From Bosea sp. BIWAKO-01 (lineage in GTDB: Bacteria; Pseudomonadota; Alphaproteobacteria; Rhizobiales; Beijerinckiaceae): a stretch of 64,000 nt of DNA. The stretch is taken from assembly GCF_001748145.1 (NCBI RefSeq), contig NZ_BCQA01000001.1, positions 868,001-932,000 of the forward strand. Direction: 5' to 3'. A program made the translations under genes and the position numbers. Position 1 is the first letter of the stretch, and every line of letters begins with the position of its first letter. The notes beneath the pieces were generated by a model. The model was not told the DNA's origin, made no database searches, and saw only the letters and a program-made list of their open reading frames with translations. Positions 26,293-34,356 of the stretch are shown here, in pieces.

Positions 26293-26810
26293 TGAGCTTG
26301 AATACCATTGAACGCGCGCAGGGGCTGCGTGTCCGTTCGCAACAGGATCTGGCCGCCGGGCTGTTCATGATCCTCCTCGCCGTCGTGGCGCTGTTCCTCG
26401 CCAGCGATCTGCCGATGGGGTCGCTGCGGCAGATCGGGCCGGGCATGCTGCCGAAAGCCTTCGCCGTGATCTGCGCCGGGCTCGGCGTGCTGCTGGCCCT
26501 GAGTTCGCTGCGTTATAACGGCGAGAAGCTCTCGGGCTGGTCCTGGCGCGGCGTCATCTTCGTGCTCGGCGGTGCGGTCGTCTTCGGCCTCACCATTCGC
26601 GGCTTCGATCTGGGGCCGATCAAGGTCCCGCAGCTCGGCCTCGTCGTATCCGGCCCCCTCGTCGTGCTGATCTCCGGCCTGGCCGCGGATGATCGCAAGA
26701 TCAAGGAACTGGTGATCTTCGCGCTCGTCATGACGACCTTCTGCGCGCTGCTGTTCAAATATGCATTGGGCCTGCCGATCCCCCTGGCGCCCTGGCTGTT
26801 GGGGATCTGA
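26292..26810 (+). CDS. tctB: Tripartite tricarboxylate transporter, small membrane subunit TctB
   Basis: A 172-residue protein with four hydrophobic segments (about 20-40, 58-75, 85-105 and 115-165 with a re-entrant region). It carries the TctB-typical opening QDLAAGLFMILLAVVALFLA followed by the conserved MGSLRQIGPGMLPK, ahead of TctA. It forms the small membrane component of the tripartite transporter. The start overlaps the LysR stop by one base; tctA starts four bases after its stop. Confidence 0.92.
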   Translation: MSLNTIERAQGLRVRSQQDLAAGLFMILLAVVALFLASDLPMGSLRQIGPGMLPKAFAVICAGLGVLLALSSLRYNGEKLSGWSWRGVIFVLGGAVVFGLTIRGFDLGPIKVPQLGLVVSGPLVVLISGLAADDRKIKELVIFALVMTTFCALLFKYALGLPIPLAPWLLGI

Positions 26811-26814
26811 GTCA

Positions 26815-28317
26815 ATGAGTGAAATGATTGCACATCTGCAGCTCGGCTTCGGCGTCGCGCTCTCGCTGCAGAATATCGCACTCGCCTTCGCCGGCTGCCT
26901 CGTCGGCACGCTGATCGGCGTGCTGCCCGGCGTCGGGCCGATCGCCACCATCGCCATGCTGCTGCCGATCACCTTCGGCCTCGATCCTGTCGGCGCTCTG
27001 ATCATGCTGGCCGGCATCTATTACGGCGCCCAGTATGGCGGCTCGACCACGGCGATCCTGGTCAATATCCCCGGCGAGGCGACGGCGGTCGTCACCACCC
27101 TCGACGGTCACCAGATGGCCAAGCAGGGCCGCGCCGGCGTCGCGCTCGGAACCGCAGCCCTCGGCTCCTTCTTCGCCGGCTGCGTCGCAACCTTGATCAT
27201 CGCCGCGCTCGGCGCGCCCCTGACCAAGCTCGCGCTCTTGTTCGGCCCGGCCGAGTATTTCTCCTTGATGGTCATGGGTCTTTGCTTCGCAGTCGTTCTT
27301 GCGCGCGGCTCGATCCTCAAGGCCTTCTGCATGATCATGCTGGGCCTGCTGCTCTCGACGATCGGCACCGATCTGGAGACAGGACAAGAGCGGATGACCT
27401 TCGGCTTCCCGCCTTTGTCCGACGGTATCGACTTCGCCGTGCTTGCAATGGGCGTGTTCGGTTTCGCCGAGGTGCTCAGGAACCTCGAGAATCCCGAGAC
27501 GCGCGATGTCGTGCGCGCCAAGATCGGCCGTCTGCTGCCGGACTGGAACGACATCAAGCAGTCGTTTTTGCCCGTCGTACGCGGCACGGCCATCGGCGGT
27601 ATTCTCGGCATCCTGCCGGGCAATGGCGCGGTGCTGGGTCCGTTCGCGAGCTACACGGTCGAGAAGAAGATCGCCAAGGACCCCTCGCGATTCGGCCGCG
27701 GCGCCATCGAAGGCGTGGCAGGTCCGGAATCGGCCAATAATGCCGGCGCACAGACGGCCTTCATCCCGCTGCTCACGCTTGGCATCCCGCCGAATGCGGT
27801 GATGGCGCTGATGGTCGGCGCGATGACCATCCACGGCATCATCCCCGGCCCGCAGGTCATGACCAAGAACCCAGAGTTGTTCTGGGGCATGATCGCGTCG
27901 ATGTGGATCGGCAACCTGATGCTGTTGATCATCAACCTGCCGCTGGTCGGTGTCTGGGTGAAGCTGCTTCAGGTGCCTTACCGCCTGATGTTCCCGGCGA
28001 TCCTGATCTTCTGCTGCATCGGCATCTACTCGGTAAACAACCAGCCGGTCGACGTCGCCTTCACCGCGCTGTTCGGCCTGTTCGGCTACATCCTGATCAA
28101 GCTCGGCTTCGAGCCTGCCCCGATGCTGCTCGGCTTCGTGCTCGGCAAGTTGATGGAGGAGAAGCTGCGGCAGGCGCTGATCATCTCGCGCGGCTCGTTC
28201 ATGACCTTCATCGAACGGCCGATCTCCGGCGGCCTGCTGGCTGTCGCCGTGATCATTCTGATCATCGCCTTGCTGCCGTCGATCTCGAAGAAGCGCGACG
28301 AGGTGTTCACCGAATGA
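26815..28317 (+). CDS. tctA: Tripartite tricarboxylate transporter, large permease TctA
   Basis: A 500-residue permease with about 11-12 hydrophobic helices. It has the TctA signature regions GVLPGVGPIATIAMLLPITFG and YGGSTTAILVNIPGEA in the first half and GILPGNGAVLGPFASYTVEK plus GVAGPESANNAGAQ in the second half, the pseudo-repeat typical of the family. It moves organic acids in symport with cations. The ATG at 26815 begins MSEMIAHLQLGFG. Confidence 0.95.
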   Translation: MSEMIAHLQLGFGVALSLQNIALAFAGCLVGTLIGVLPGVGPIATIAMLLPITFGLDPVGALIMLAGIYYGAQYGGSTTAILVNIPGEATAVVTTLDGHQMAKQGRAGVALGTAALGSFFAGCVATLIIAALGAPLTKLALLFGPAEYFSLMVMGLCFAVVLARGSILKAFCMIMLGLLLSTIGTDLETGQERMTFGFPPLSDGIDFAVLAMGVFGFAEVLRNLENPETRDVVRAKIGRLLPDWNDIKQSFLPVVRGTAIGGILGILPGNGAVLGPFASYTVEKKIAKDPSRFGRGAIEGVAGPESANNAGAQTAFIPLLTLGIPPNAVMALMVGAMTIHGIIPGPQVMTKNPELFWGMIASMWIGNLMLLIINLPLVGVWVKLLQVPYRLMFPAILIFCCIGIYSVNNQPVDVAFTALFGLFGYILIKLGFEPAPMLLGFVLGKLMEEKLRQALIISRGSFMTFIERPISGGLLAVAVIILIIALLPSISKKRDEVFTE

Positions 28318-28379
28318 CGGGATTGCCTCGCCATCCGTTTCACCGTCACGCTACGTCACCGATCTCTGGGAGGATCCAC

Positions 28380-29354
28380 ATGAAGAAACTCGTACTTGGC
28401 TTGGCTACTACGGTTGCGCTCGCCCTCACCGGCAGCGCGCAGGCCCAGTCGAAATATCCGGAGAAGCCGATCACCATGATCGTGCCCTTCGCCGCCGGCG
28501 GCCCGACCGACATCATCGCCCGCATCGTCGGCGAGAACATGTCGAAGACGCTCGGCCAGCAGGTCGTGATCGAGAACGTGGCGGGCGCCGGCGGCACGAC
28601 CGGCATCACCCGCGCCCTGACCGCGACGCCCGACGGCTACACCATTGCGATGGGCCATCTCGGCACCTTCTCGGCTGCGCCGGCAACCTATCCCGGCCTG
28701 AAATACGACCCGATCAACGGCATGCAGCCGATCGGCCTCGCCGGTGGCACGCCGATCCTGATCGTCGCCCGCAAGAATTTCGAGCCGAAGGACCTGAAGG
28801 AGTTCGTCGCCTATGTGAAGGCGAACACCGACAAGGTGAACGAGGCCCATGCCGGCGTCGGATCGGTCTCCTGGACGACCTGCACCCTGCTCAAGGGCCA
28901 GCTCGGGGTGCCGAAACTGAACGCCGTCGCCTATCGCGGCACGGGCCCTGCCCTGAACGATCTCGTCTCCGGCCAGATCGATTTCATGTGCGACCAGATC
29001 GTCAGCGTCGCCGAGCAGGTCAAGGCCGATACGATCAAGGCCTATGCGATCGCCTCGGCCGAACGCTCTCCTGCCCTGCCGAACGTGCCGACCACCAAGG
29101 AAGCCGGGCTGCCCGAATATCAGATCGAGGCCTGGAACGGCATCGCCGCGCCGAAGGGCACGCCGAAGGAGGTCGTCGACCGGCTCGTCGATGCGCTCGA
29201 CAAGGCGCTGAAGGACGAAGGCGTCAAGAAGCGCCTGCTCGATCTCGGCACCGTGATGCCGAGCGCCACGGAGCGCACGCCCGCCGGTTTCGGCGCGCTG
29301 ATCAAGCGTGACGCCGACAAGCTCAGCCCGACCCTGGCGGCGGCACCGAAGTAA
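28380..29354 (+). CDS. tctC: Tripartite tricarboxylate transporter substrate-binding protein (Bug/TctC)
   Basis: A 324-residue periplasmic binding protein. The signal peptide is residues 1-22 (MKKLVLGLATTVALALTGSAQA), followed by the Bug-family start YPEKPITMIVPFAAGGPTD. Other Bug landmarks are IENVAGAGGTTG, YRGTGPALNDLVSGQIDFMCD and GIAAPKGTP. GGGAGGA lies ahead of the ATG at 28380. Bug proteins deliver carboxylates to TctAB; the exact ligand is unknown. A strong terminator follows 24 bases after the stop, closing the operon. Confidence 0.95.
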   Translation: MKKLVLGLATTVALALTGSAQAQSKYPEKPITMIVPFAAGGPTDIIARIVGENMSKTLGQQVVIENVAGAGGTTGITRALTATPDGYTIAMGHLGTFSAAPATYPGLKYDPINGMQPIGLAGGTPILIVARKNFEPKDLKEFVAYVKANTDKVNEAHAGVGSVSWTTCTLLKGQLGVPKLNAVAYRGTGPALNDLVSGQIDFMCDQIVSVAEQVKADTIKAYAIASAERSPALPNVPTTKEAGLPEYQIEAWNGIAAPKGTPKEVVDRLVDALDKALKDEGVKKRLLDLGTVMPSATERTPAGFGALIKRDADKLSPTLAAAPK

Positions 29355-29378
29355 GCGCCCTTCCAATCGGCTTTCACG

Positions 29379-29410
29379 ACGGCGGGCTCAGCGGCCCGCC
29401 GTTTTCTTTT
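29379..29410 (+). terminator. Rho-independent terminator of the tct operon
   Basis: A 9-bp stem, ACGGCGGGC-tcagcg-GCCCGCCGT, followed by a T-rich tract TTTCTTTT. Confidence 0.9.
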
Positions 29411-29435
29411 GGCCTCGAACCGGTAGCATCGCGGC

Positions 29436-29963
29436 ATGATCGAGAACATCGCCCTCACCATCGAGCCCCTCACCGCCGAGAGCTTCGCGCCCTATGGCCG
29501 ACTGCTCGCGCCCGAGGGGGCCCGCGATGCCGGCCGCGAGGGCTATGACATCTGGATCAAGCCGTTCAGCGCCGAGAGCCAGGTCCGGCTCCAGATCGTG
29601 CGCTATCACGCCCGCCCCTTCGTCGTGCGGGTCATGGAACGGCATCTTCATGTCACTGAAACGCGAATGCCGCTGGGAGGACCATCCGCCGTCCTCGTGG
29701 TCGCACCGCGCGAGGCAGATATCCCGACGGCTGCGAATCTGCGTGCCTTCCGCATCGAGCGAACCGGCCTCCTGCTGCATCGCGGCACCTGGCATTCGAT
29801 CGACGCCTATCCTGAGTCAGGCACGCATGCCGATTTTCTCTTCCTCTCCGAAGAGGCGACCGTAAGCGAGCTCTTCGACACCCCGAACAGCCCCCCGCGA
29901 AGGACCGAAGTCGTCGACCTCGGCAAGCGAGACATTCACGTCGTGATCGACGTTAGTCGTTGA
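29436..29963 (+). CDS. allA: Ureidoglycolate lyase
   Basis: A 175-residue cupin-fold enzyme of the AllA family, which splits ureidoglycolate to glyoxylate and urea in purine (allantoin) breakdown. It shows the family opening IEPLTAESFAPYGRLL, VMERHLHVTETRMPLGG and the active-site segment RGTWHSIDAYP. It is separated from tctC by a terminator but points the same way. It is convergent with the upp-URC cluster. No other allantoin genes are in the window. Confidence 0.85.
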   Translation: MIENIALTIEPLTAESFAPYGRLLAPEGARDAGREGYDIWIKPFSAESQVRLQIVRYHARPFVVRVMERHLHVTETRMPLGGPSAVLVVAPREADIPTAANLRAFRIERTGLLLHRGTWHSIDAYPESGTHADFLFLSEEATVSELFDTPNSPPRRTEVVDLGKRDIHVVIDVSR

Positions 29964-29971
29964 TATCGCGA

Positions 29972-29999
29972 ACTGATCGCGAGTTCTTTCGCGATCAGT
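29972..29999 (+). terminator. Probable terminator after allA
   Basis: A perfect 10-bp stem, ACTGATCGCG-agttcttt-CGCGATCAGT, nine bases after the stop codon; the T-run after it is weak (CACATCTCGTT). Confidence 0.55.
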
Positions 30000-30084
30000 C
30001 ACATCTCGTTACCCCGAAATTCCGGAACCTAATCTGCAGTACATCGTTCTCCTCCAAGTTTCCCGAGTTCGAAGGAGAATGAAA

Positions 30085-30516
30085 ATGATCAAGAAGCTCC
30101 TTATTGCTGCTGCTATCGCTGCAACTCCTGCGATGGCCCTTGCCCAGACGGATACGGCGCCGAAGGGCGGCGCGGTCGGCGGCGCCGCCAGCGGGGCGGT
30201 GAGCGGCGCCGTCGGTGGCGCGGTTGTCGGCGGTCCAGTCGGTGCTGTTGTCGGCGGAGTCGGCGGCGCGGTGGTCGGTGCGATCATCGGCGACGTGACG
30301 ACACCGCGCTTCCGCCAGTATGTCGTCGAGCAGCAGGTCCCGTCCTACACCTATGCCGAACCCGTTGCCGTCGGCACGGTCCTGCCGGAGCAGGGTGTGG
30401 TCTACCGCCAGGTGCCGGCGGAGTATGGCGCTCCGAACTATCGCTACACGGTCATCAATAACCGCGCCGTCCTGGTCGAGCCGCAGACTCGCCGTATCGT
30501 CCAGGTGATCGAATAA
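30085..30516 (+). CDS. DUF1236-type secreted protein
   Basis: A 143-residue protein with a signal peptide (MIKKLLIAAAIAATPAMALA). It then has a Gly/Ala/Val-rich stretch (about 28-75, a glycine-zipper-like pattern GGAVGGAASGAVSGAVGG) and a C-terminal DUF1236 domain (RYTVINNRAVLVEPQTRRIV). The glycine-zipper suggests insertion into or association with the outer membrane; the role is unknown. The ATG at 30085 has AAGGAG seven bases upstream, better than an ATG at 30079 with only one base of spacing. Confidence 0.85.
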   Translation: MIKKLLIAAAIAATPAMALAQTDTAPKGGAVGGAASGAVSGAVGGAVVGGPVGAVVGGVGGAVVGAIIGDVTTPRFRQYVVEQQVPSYTYAEPVAVGTVLPEQGVVYRQVPAEYGAPNYRYTVINNRAVLVEPQTRRIVQVIE

Positions 30517-30602
30517 AGATGATCGAGTAATCGCCGGGACATCGCGGGGTCGAAACGATCCGAAGGGCGACCTTGTATCGAGACCCGGCTGCTCTTCAGA
30601 TC

Positions 30603-30629
30603 GGGCCCGCTCCAGCAATGGGGCGGGCC
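30603..30629 (-). terminator. Possible terminator of the URC-upp operon
   Basis: A GC-rich stem, GGCCCGCTCC / GGGGCGGGCC, 13 bases past the upp stop. No long T-run flanks it on the minus strand, so confidence is moderate. Confidence 0.4.
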
Positions 30630-30641
30630 TCAATCCTTGCG

Positions 30642-31283
30642 TCAGCGCGTGCCGAACATGCGGTCGCCGGCATCGCCGAGGCCCGGCACGATATAGCCGT
30701 GTTCGTTCAGGCGCTCGTCGATCGCAGCCGTCCAGATGCGCACATCCGGGTGAGCACCGCGCAGACGTGCGACCCCTTCCGGCGATGCCAGCAGGCAAAC
30801 GAAGCGAAGGTCCTTGGCACCGCGCTCCTTCAACCGATCCATCGCCGCCACGGCCGAGTTCGCCGTGGCCAACATCGGGTCCATGACCACGATCATGCGG
30901 TCGGCAATGTCTGACGGGGCCTTGAAATAATACTCGACCGCCTGGAGCGTATCAGGATCGCGATAAAGCCCGATATGAGCGACGCGGGCGGCCGGGACGA
31001 GTTCCAGCATGCCATCGAGGAAGCCGACGCCGGCGCGCAGGATTGGCGCGAAGACCAGCTTCTTGCCGGCGATGATCGGCTGCATGCTCTTGGTCAGCGG
31101 CGTCTCGATCTCGATCAGCTCGGTCGGCAGGTCGCGCGTGACCTCGTAGCAGAGCAGCATGCCGATCTCGTTCAAGAGCTGCCGGAAGCTCTTGGTCGAG
31201 CGATCCTTCTCCCGCATCAGCGTCAGCTTGTGCTGGACCAGCGGATGGTCGACCACGGTGACGCCGTCGGAATGCATGGTCAT
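30642..31283 (-). CDS. upp: Uracil phosphoribosyltransferase
   Basis: A 213-residue enzyme that makes UMP from uracil and PRPP. It carries the PRPP loop region [20 protein letters not shown] and the uracil-binding C-terminus [17 protein letters not shown]. Length matches the family (about 208). It is the last gene of a cluster with URC1- and URC4-like genes on the same strand, which suggests that here it supplies a phosphoribosylated intermediate for uracil catabolism (as URC6 in yeast) as well as salvage. GAGGGG precedes the ATG. Confidence 0.96.
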   Translation of the reverse strand: MTMHSDGVTVVDHPLVQHKLTLMREKDRSTKSFRQLLNEIGMLLCYEVTRDLPTELIEIETPLTKSMQPIIAGKKLVFAPILRAGVGFLDGMLELVPAARVAHIGLYRDPDTLQAVEYYFKAPSDIADRMIVVMDPMLATANSAVAAMDRLKERGAKDLRFVCLLASPEGVARLRGAHPDVRIWTAAIDERLNEHGYIVPGLGDAGDRMFGTR

Positions 31284-31329
31284 ACGCTCTACCCCTCATC
31301 ATTCTCATGAGCCCTCGCCCCAGGCGAAG

Positions 31330-31347
31330 GCTGCTGCTCACAGCAGC
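31330..31347 (-). other. Intra-operon hairpin between URC4 and upp
   Basis: A perfect 7-bp stem, GCTGCTG-ctca-CAGCAGC, in the 70-base gap between the two genes. It could tune read-through or mRNA stability. No U-tract follows on the minus strand. Confidence 0.35.
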
Positions 31348-31353
31348 ACGGTC

Positions 31354-32571
31354 TCAGAATACCGTGCCATCGCTGACGATGGTCAAGGGCGGCCCGCCAT
31401 CCCCGCGTTTTTCTCGCGCGATCCGCCGTCCGGCTGCCCAGGTCCCGCCCTCGAGAACCTTGGCGAGCGGAAGTTCGTCCCGCGAGCGATCAAGCCGCTC
31501 CCGAATGAGCGCACCCAACTGATCGAGCAGGGCCACCGTGAGTGCCCGCCATTCGACCACGAGCGGCGAGGCGACCTCGTGACTACGCGCCGCATCATCC
31601 GCATGCTTGAGCGTGATCACGCCCAGGTCGAGGAACAGCCCGCCATTGCGATACTCGGGCAGGCCGGTGAGGTCATCGATATCGACGACGGTGATGCCGG
31701 CCCATTGCAGCGGTTCGATCAGCGAATAGGAGAGCCATTGCGAGAGCTTGTGGAACGGCACGAGCCCGGCCGTGGAGGCATCCGGAGCGATCAGCGGATG
31801 ACGCCAGGTATCGCCCAAGGCAATTCCGGCGACCGTCAGTCGTGACGGCCAGATGCCGCCAAAGGTGCCGAGCACCTCGGCCAGGATGTGGGAGGCGCGA
31901 ATCGAGCCGCCCGACGCCGTCTCGAAGAAGCGATCGAAGAGGTCGCCCGGTCGTGTCAGGCCCTGACGTTCGAGTTCCTCGCCGAGTCGGTTCAACAATG
32001 CGGCCCGCCCTTCAAGTGCAAGCAGGGGATTGGCCTGTCCGGCCTGGAAACCGGCGGCGAGCGCCTCGGTGTCGAGCCGTTTCAGCGCCTCGCTGTCGGC
32101 GCGCAGGGGATCCGCCGCGTCGCTCGAGAACAGCCCCGTAGCGAACATGTCTAACGAGGCGAGCGCCAGGCCTTCCGATCGGCCGATCGGCTTGCCCGTC
32201 ACCTTGTCGTGATAACTCCAGGCGGGGCCCGCACCGGCATCGAGCAGAACGCTGACGACCGCGAGATCGTAGGCCGCGCGGCCTCGCGCCCCGGCATCCG
32301 GGAAATGCGCCCCGCGCTCAAGCATGTTCCAGCGATCCATGCCGCCGACCACGAAATGGCGCCAGCGCGCGTGGAAGGGGATGTCCAGCGTCGGATAATT
32401 TGCCCGGATCGTGTCGAGGACATAGTCCGCGCAGGCCGCCAGCCGCTCGGGATGCACGGAGAAATGCAGCAGGCGGCCCTCAAGGCCGAGCTGGAGCATT
32501 TCCTGCGCCCGCTCTCGGATTGCGGCGGGCTTCAGGAGCCGGCGGACAGCCTCGGGGTCACGGTCGGGCAT
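31354..32571 (-). CDS. URC4/urg3 family protein (DUF1688)
   Basis: A 405-residue protein of the URC4/urg3 family, essential for uracil use as nitrogen source in the yeast Lachancea kluyveri; its reaction is still unresolved. Typical conserved stretches are FHARWRHFVVGGMDRW, GPAWSYHDKVTGKPIGRSEGLA, SYSLIEPLQWAGI and YRNGGLFLDLGVI. It lies 15 bases after the URC1-like gene and 70 bases before upp, all on the minus strand, which reproduces the gene set of the URC pathway. Cytoplasmic, no signal peptide. Confidence 0.88.
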   Translation of the reverse strand: MPDRDPEAVRRLLKPAAIRERAQEMLQLGLEGRLLHFSVHPERLAACADYVLDTIRANYPTLDIPFHARWRHFVVGGMDRWNMLERGAHFPDAGARGRAAYDLAVVSVLLDAGAGPAWSYHDKVTGKPIGRSEGLALASLDMFATGLFSSDAADPLRADSEALKRLDTEALAAGFQAGQANPLLALEGRAALLNRLGEELERQGLTRPGDLFDRFFETASGGSIRASHILAEVLGTFGGIWPSRLTVAGIALGDTWRHPLIAPDASTAGLVPFHKLSQWLSYSLIEPLQWAGITVVDIDDLTGLPEYRNGGLFLDLGVITLKHADDAARSHEVASPLVVEWRALTVALLDQLGALIRERLDRSRDELPLAKVLEGGTWAAGRRIAREKRGDGGPPLTIVSDGTVF

Positions 32572-32586
32572 GAGTGGCTGGTTCTC

Positions 32587-33849
32587 TCAGAACTTGTCGA
32601 GGTCGCGACCGACGGTCGCCTTCAACATGTTGTCGCCAGGTGTGCCCTCCGGCGAGTAGTAGCCGGCTGCCTTCTTGGCCTCGATCTCGACCGAGGCATC
32701 GGGTGGGATCAGCTCCGGCGGAATGGCAACGCGCTCGCCGATCTCTATGCCCGACTGCACCATGGCGTCGTATTTCATGTTCGACATCGACATCAATCGG
32801 TCGATGCGCGTGACACCGAGCCAATGCAGCACATCCGGCATCAATTGCTGGAAGCGGGCATCCTGCACGCCCGCGACGCATTCGGTGCGCTCGAAATAGG
32901 TCGCAGCGGAATCGCCACCCTCCTGGCGCTTGCGGGCATTGTAGACGAGGAACTTGGTCACCTCGCCAAGCGCCCTGCCCTCCTTGCGGTTGTAGACGAT
33001 GAGGCCGACGCCGCCGCCTTGCGCCTCCTTCACCGCCTCCTCGATGCCATGCACGAGATAGGGCCGGCAGGTGCAGATATCGGAGCCGAAGACATCCGAG
33101 CCGTTGCATTCGTCATGGACACGGCAAGCAACCCTGCGCTTCGGATCGGTGATCGCTGCGATATCGCCGATGACATAGCAGGTGATCGAGCCGATCGGCG
33201 GCAGGAAGACGTGCAGATCGGGCCGGGTGACGAGTTCGGGGTACATGCCGCCGGTCTGCTCGAACAGCGTGCGGCGCAAATCCTGCTCCGACGTACCGAA
33301 GCGCTCGGCAATGCCCGGCAGGTGCCAGACAGGGTCGATCGCGATCTTGGTAACGCTGATATCGCCGGACTTGTGCAGGATACCCTCATCGGCGGCGAGC
33401 CTGTGGCCAGCCATCGCCGCGAGAATCTCCGGCAGGTTCAGCCGCGCCTTGGTGATGGCGATGGTCGGCCGGATATCGACGCCCTCGGCAATCAGTCGCC
33501 CGAAATCCTGTGCGACCCGATGGCCGTAAGGGTCCAGCGAGACGATCTTGCCGGGTTCAGCCCATTGCGGCTGTGGCAGAATGTCGGTGGTCGGCTGCGT
33601 GTTCGTCAGGTCCGGGCGCTGCGACGGGTTCATGGCGCGCGCCGAGATCGCAAGCGCACGATAGACCGAGTAGGAGCCGCCATGGGCTCCTATGACGTTG
33701 CGGTCGGCCGGGTTCGTGGTCGACGCAATGATCGGGCCGCGCTCGACGGCGGTTTCCGCACCCCATCGGATCGGGAAGCGCGTCGCCGCGCTGCCAGGCT
33801 CGGGATGCGAAGTCAGGCGGATATGAGTGGTCCGGTTCTGCGAATTCAT
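32587..33849 (-). CDS. URC1-type GTP cyclohydrolase II homologue (uracil catabolism)
   Basis: A 420-residue protein. The GTP cyclohydrolase II domain is in the C-terminal half with the zinc motif C-x10-C-x-C (DECNGSDVFGSDICTC) and the catalytic region IVYNRKEGRALG. The N-terminal half is extended well beyond plain RibA (about 200 residues), as in Urc1 of the URC pathway, and includes GAHGGSYSVYRALA. Urc1 is thought to open or modify the phosphoribosylated uracil ring, and does not make riboflavin. The adjacent URC4 and upp genes support this role over ribA. GAGAG is upstream of the start. Confidence 0.86.
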   Translation of the reverse strand: MNSQNRTTHIRLTSHPEPGSAATRFPIRWGAETAVERGPIIASTTNPADRNVIGAHGGSYSVYRALAISARAMNPSQRPDLTNTQPTTDILPQPQWAEPGKIVSLDPYGHRVAQDFGRLIAEGVDIRPTIAITKARLNLPEILAAMAGHRLAADEGILHKSGDISVTKIAIDPVWHLPGIAERFGTSEQDLRRTLFEQTGGMYPELVTRPDLHVFLPPIGSITCYVIGDIAAITDPKRRVACRVHDECNGSDVFGSDICTCRPYLVHGIEEAVKEAQGGGVGLIVYNRKEGRALGEVTKFLVYNARKRQEGGDSAATYFERTECVAGVQDARFQQLMPDVLHWLGVTRIDRLMSMSNMKYDAMVQSGIEIGERVAIPPELIPPDASVEIEAKKAAGYYSPEGTPGDNMLKATVGRDLDKF

Positions 33850-33867
33850 CGCGACGCTCTCGAATCG

Positions 33868-33904
33868 GAAAAGGGCCCATGACGGAGTCGTCCGGGCCCC
33901 TTTT
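33868..33904. terminator. Bidirectional-looking terminator ahead of the URC cluster
   Basis: AAAAGGGCCC ... GGGCCCCTTTT forms a stem with a roughly 15-base loop; A and T runs flank both sides. It separates the small membrane gene at 33961 from the URC cluster on the same strand, so the URC promoter must lie between it and 33849, or the hairpin acts as an attenuator. Confidence 0.7.
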
Positions 33905-33960
33905 GACCGATGGGAGAGTGGATCAGTGCTCAGCGCACGTCAATCGACCCGCGCTGGCGC

Positions 33961-34122
33961 TCAGAAGACCGCGAGATAGCGCAGCAGCGAGATGATGCCG
34001 ATGATGATGACGATGATCTGGACGATGTTCTTGATCTGGGCATCCATGGGCAGCATGCGCACGAGATAGAGCACCAGACCGATCACCAGAATCGTGATCA
34101 GAAGCGAAATCAGAAGTCCCAT
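33961..34122 (-). CDS. Small two-helix membrane protein (Thivi_2564-like)
   Basis: A 53-residue protein. It begins MGLLISLLITILVIGLVLYLV (TM1), has a short polar turn RMLPMDAQIKN, and ends with a second helix (IVQIIVIIIGIISLLRYLAVF). The pattern, with MDAQIK between two helices, matches a widespread family of tiny membrane proteins of unknown function. AAAGGAT lies ahead of the ATG. A terminator follows 57 bases after its stop, so it is a single-gene unit. Confidence 0.75.
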   Translation of the reverse strand: MGLLISLLITILVIGLVLYLVRMLPMDAQIKNIVQIIVIIIGIISLLRYLAVF

Positions 34123-34356
34123 AGCCCGTATCCTTTATCGCGGCCGCTTGCCGGCCCCCCGGAGGCCGTGCGCGAGGCGTTCGCAGCACGGTTTCTCTGC
34201 AGGACAGAACGTCGCAGGATGGGAATTGGTTCCGCTTCAGGGGCCGAGCGTCCGCCTATAGCGAGCTTTCACCGCCATTTTCGGCATAATCGGGCCTGAC
34301 CCGACCATGCCTGTCGCGAGGCAGTGATGCTCGCCGCAAGGGCGAGCCGTGGCGCG

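Noticed and set aside
32587..33849. Annotation of the GCHII homologue as riboflavin ribA
   Set aside because: Length and N-terminal extension differ from RibA, and it is clustered with URC4 and upp rather than riboflavin genes.
32209..33882. 557-codon plus-strand frame opposite the URC genes
   Set aside because: Antisense shadow; no domain recognisable, while the minus-strand genes show conserved motifs.
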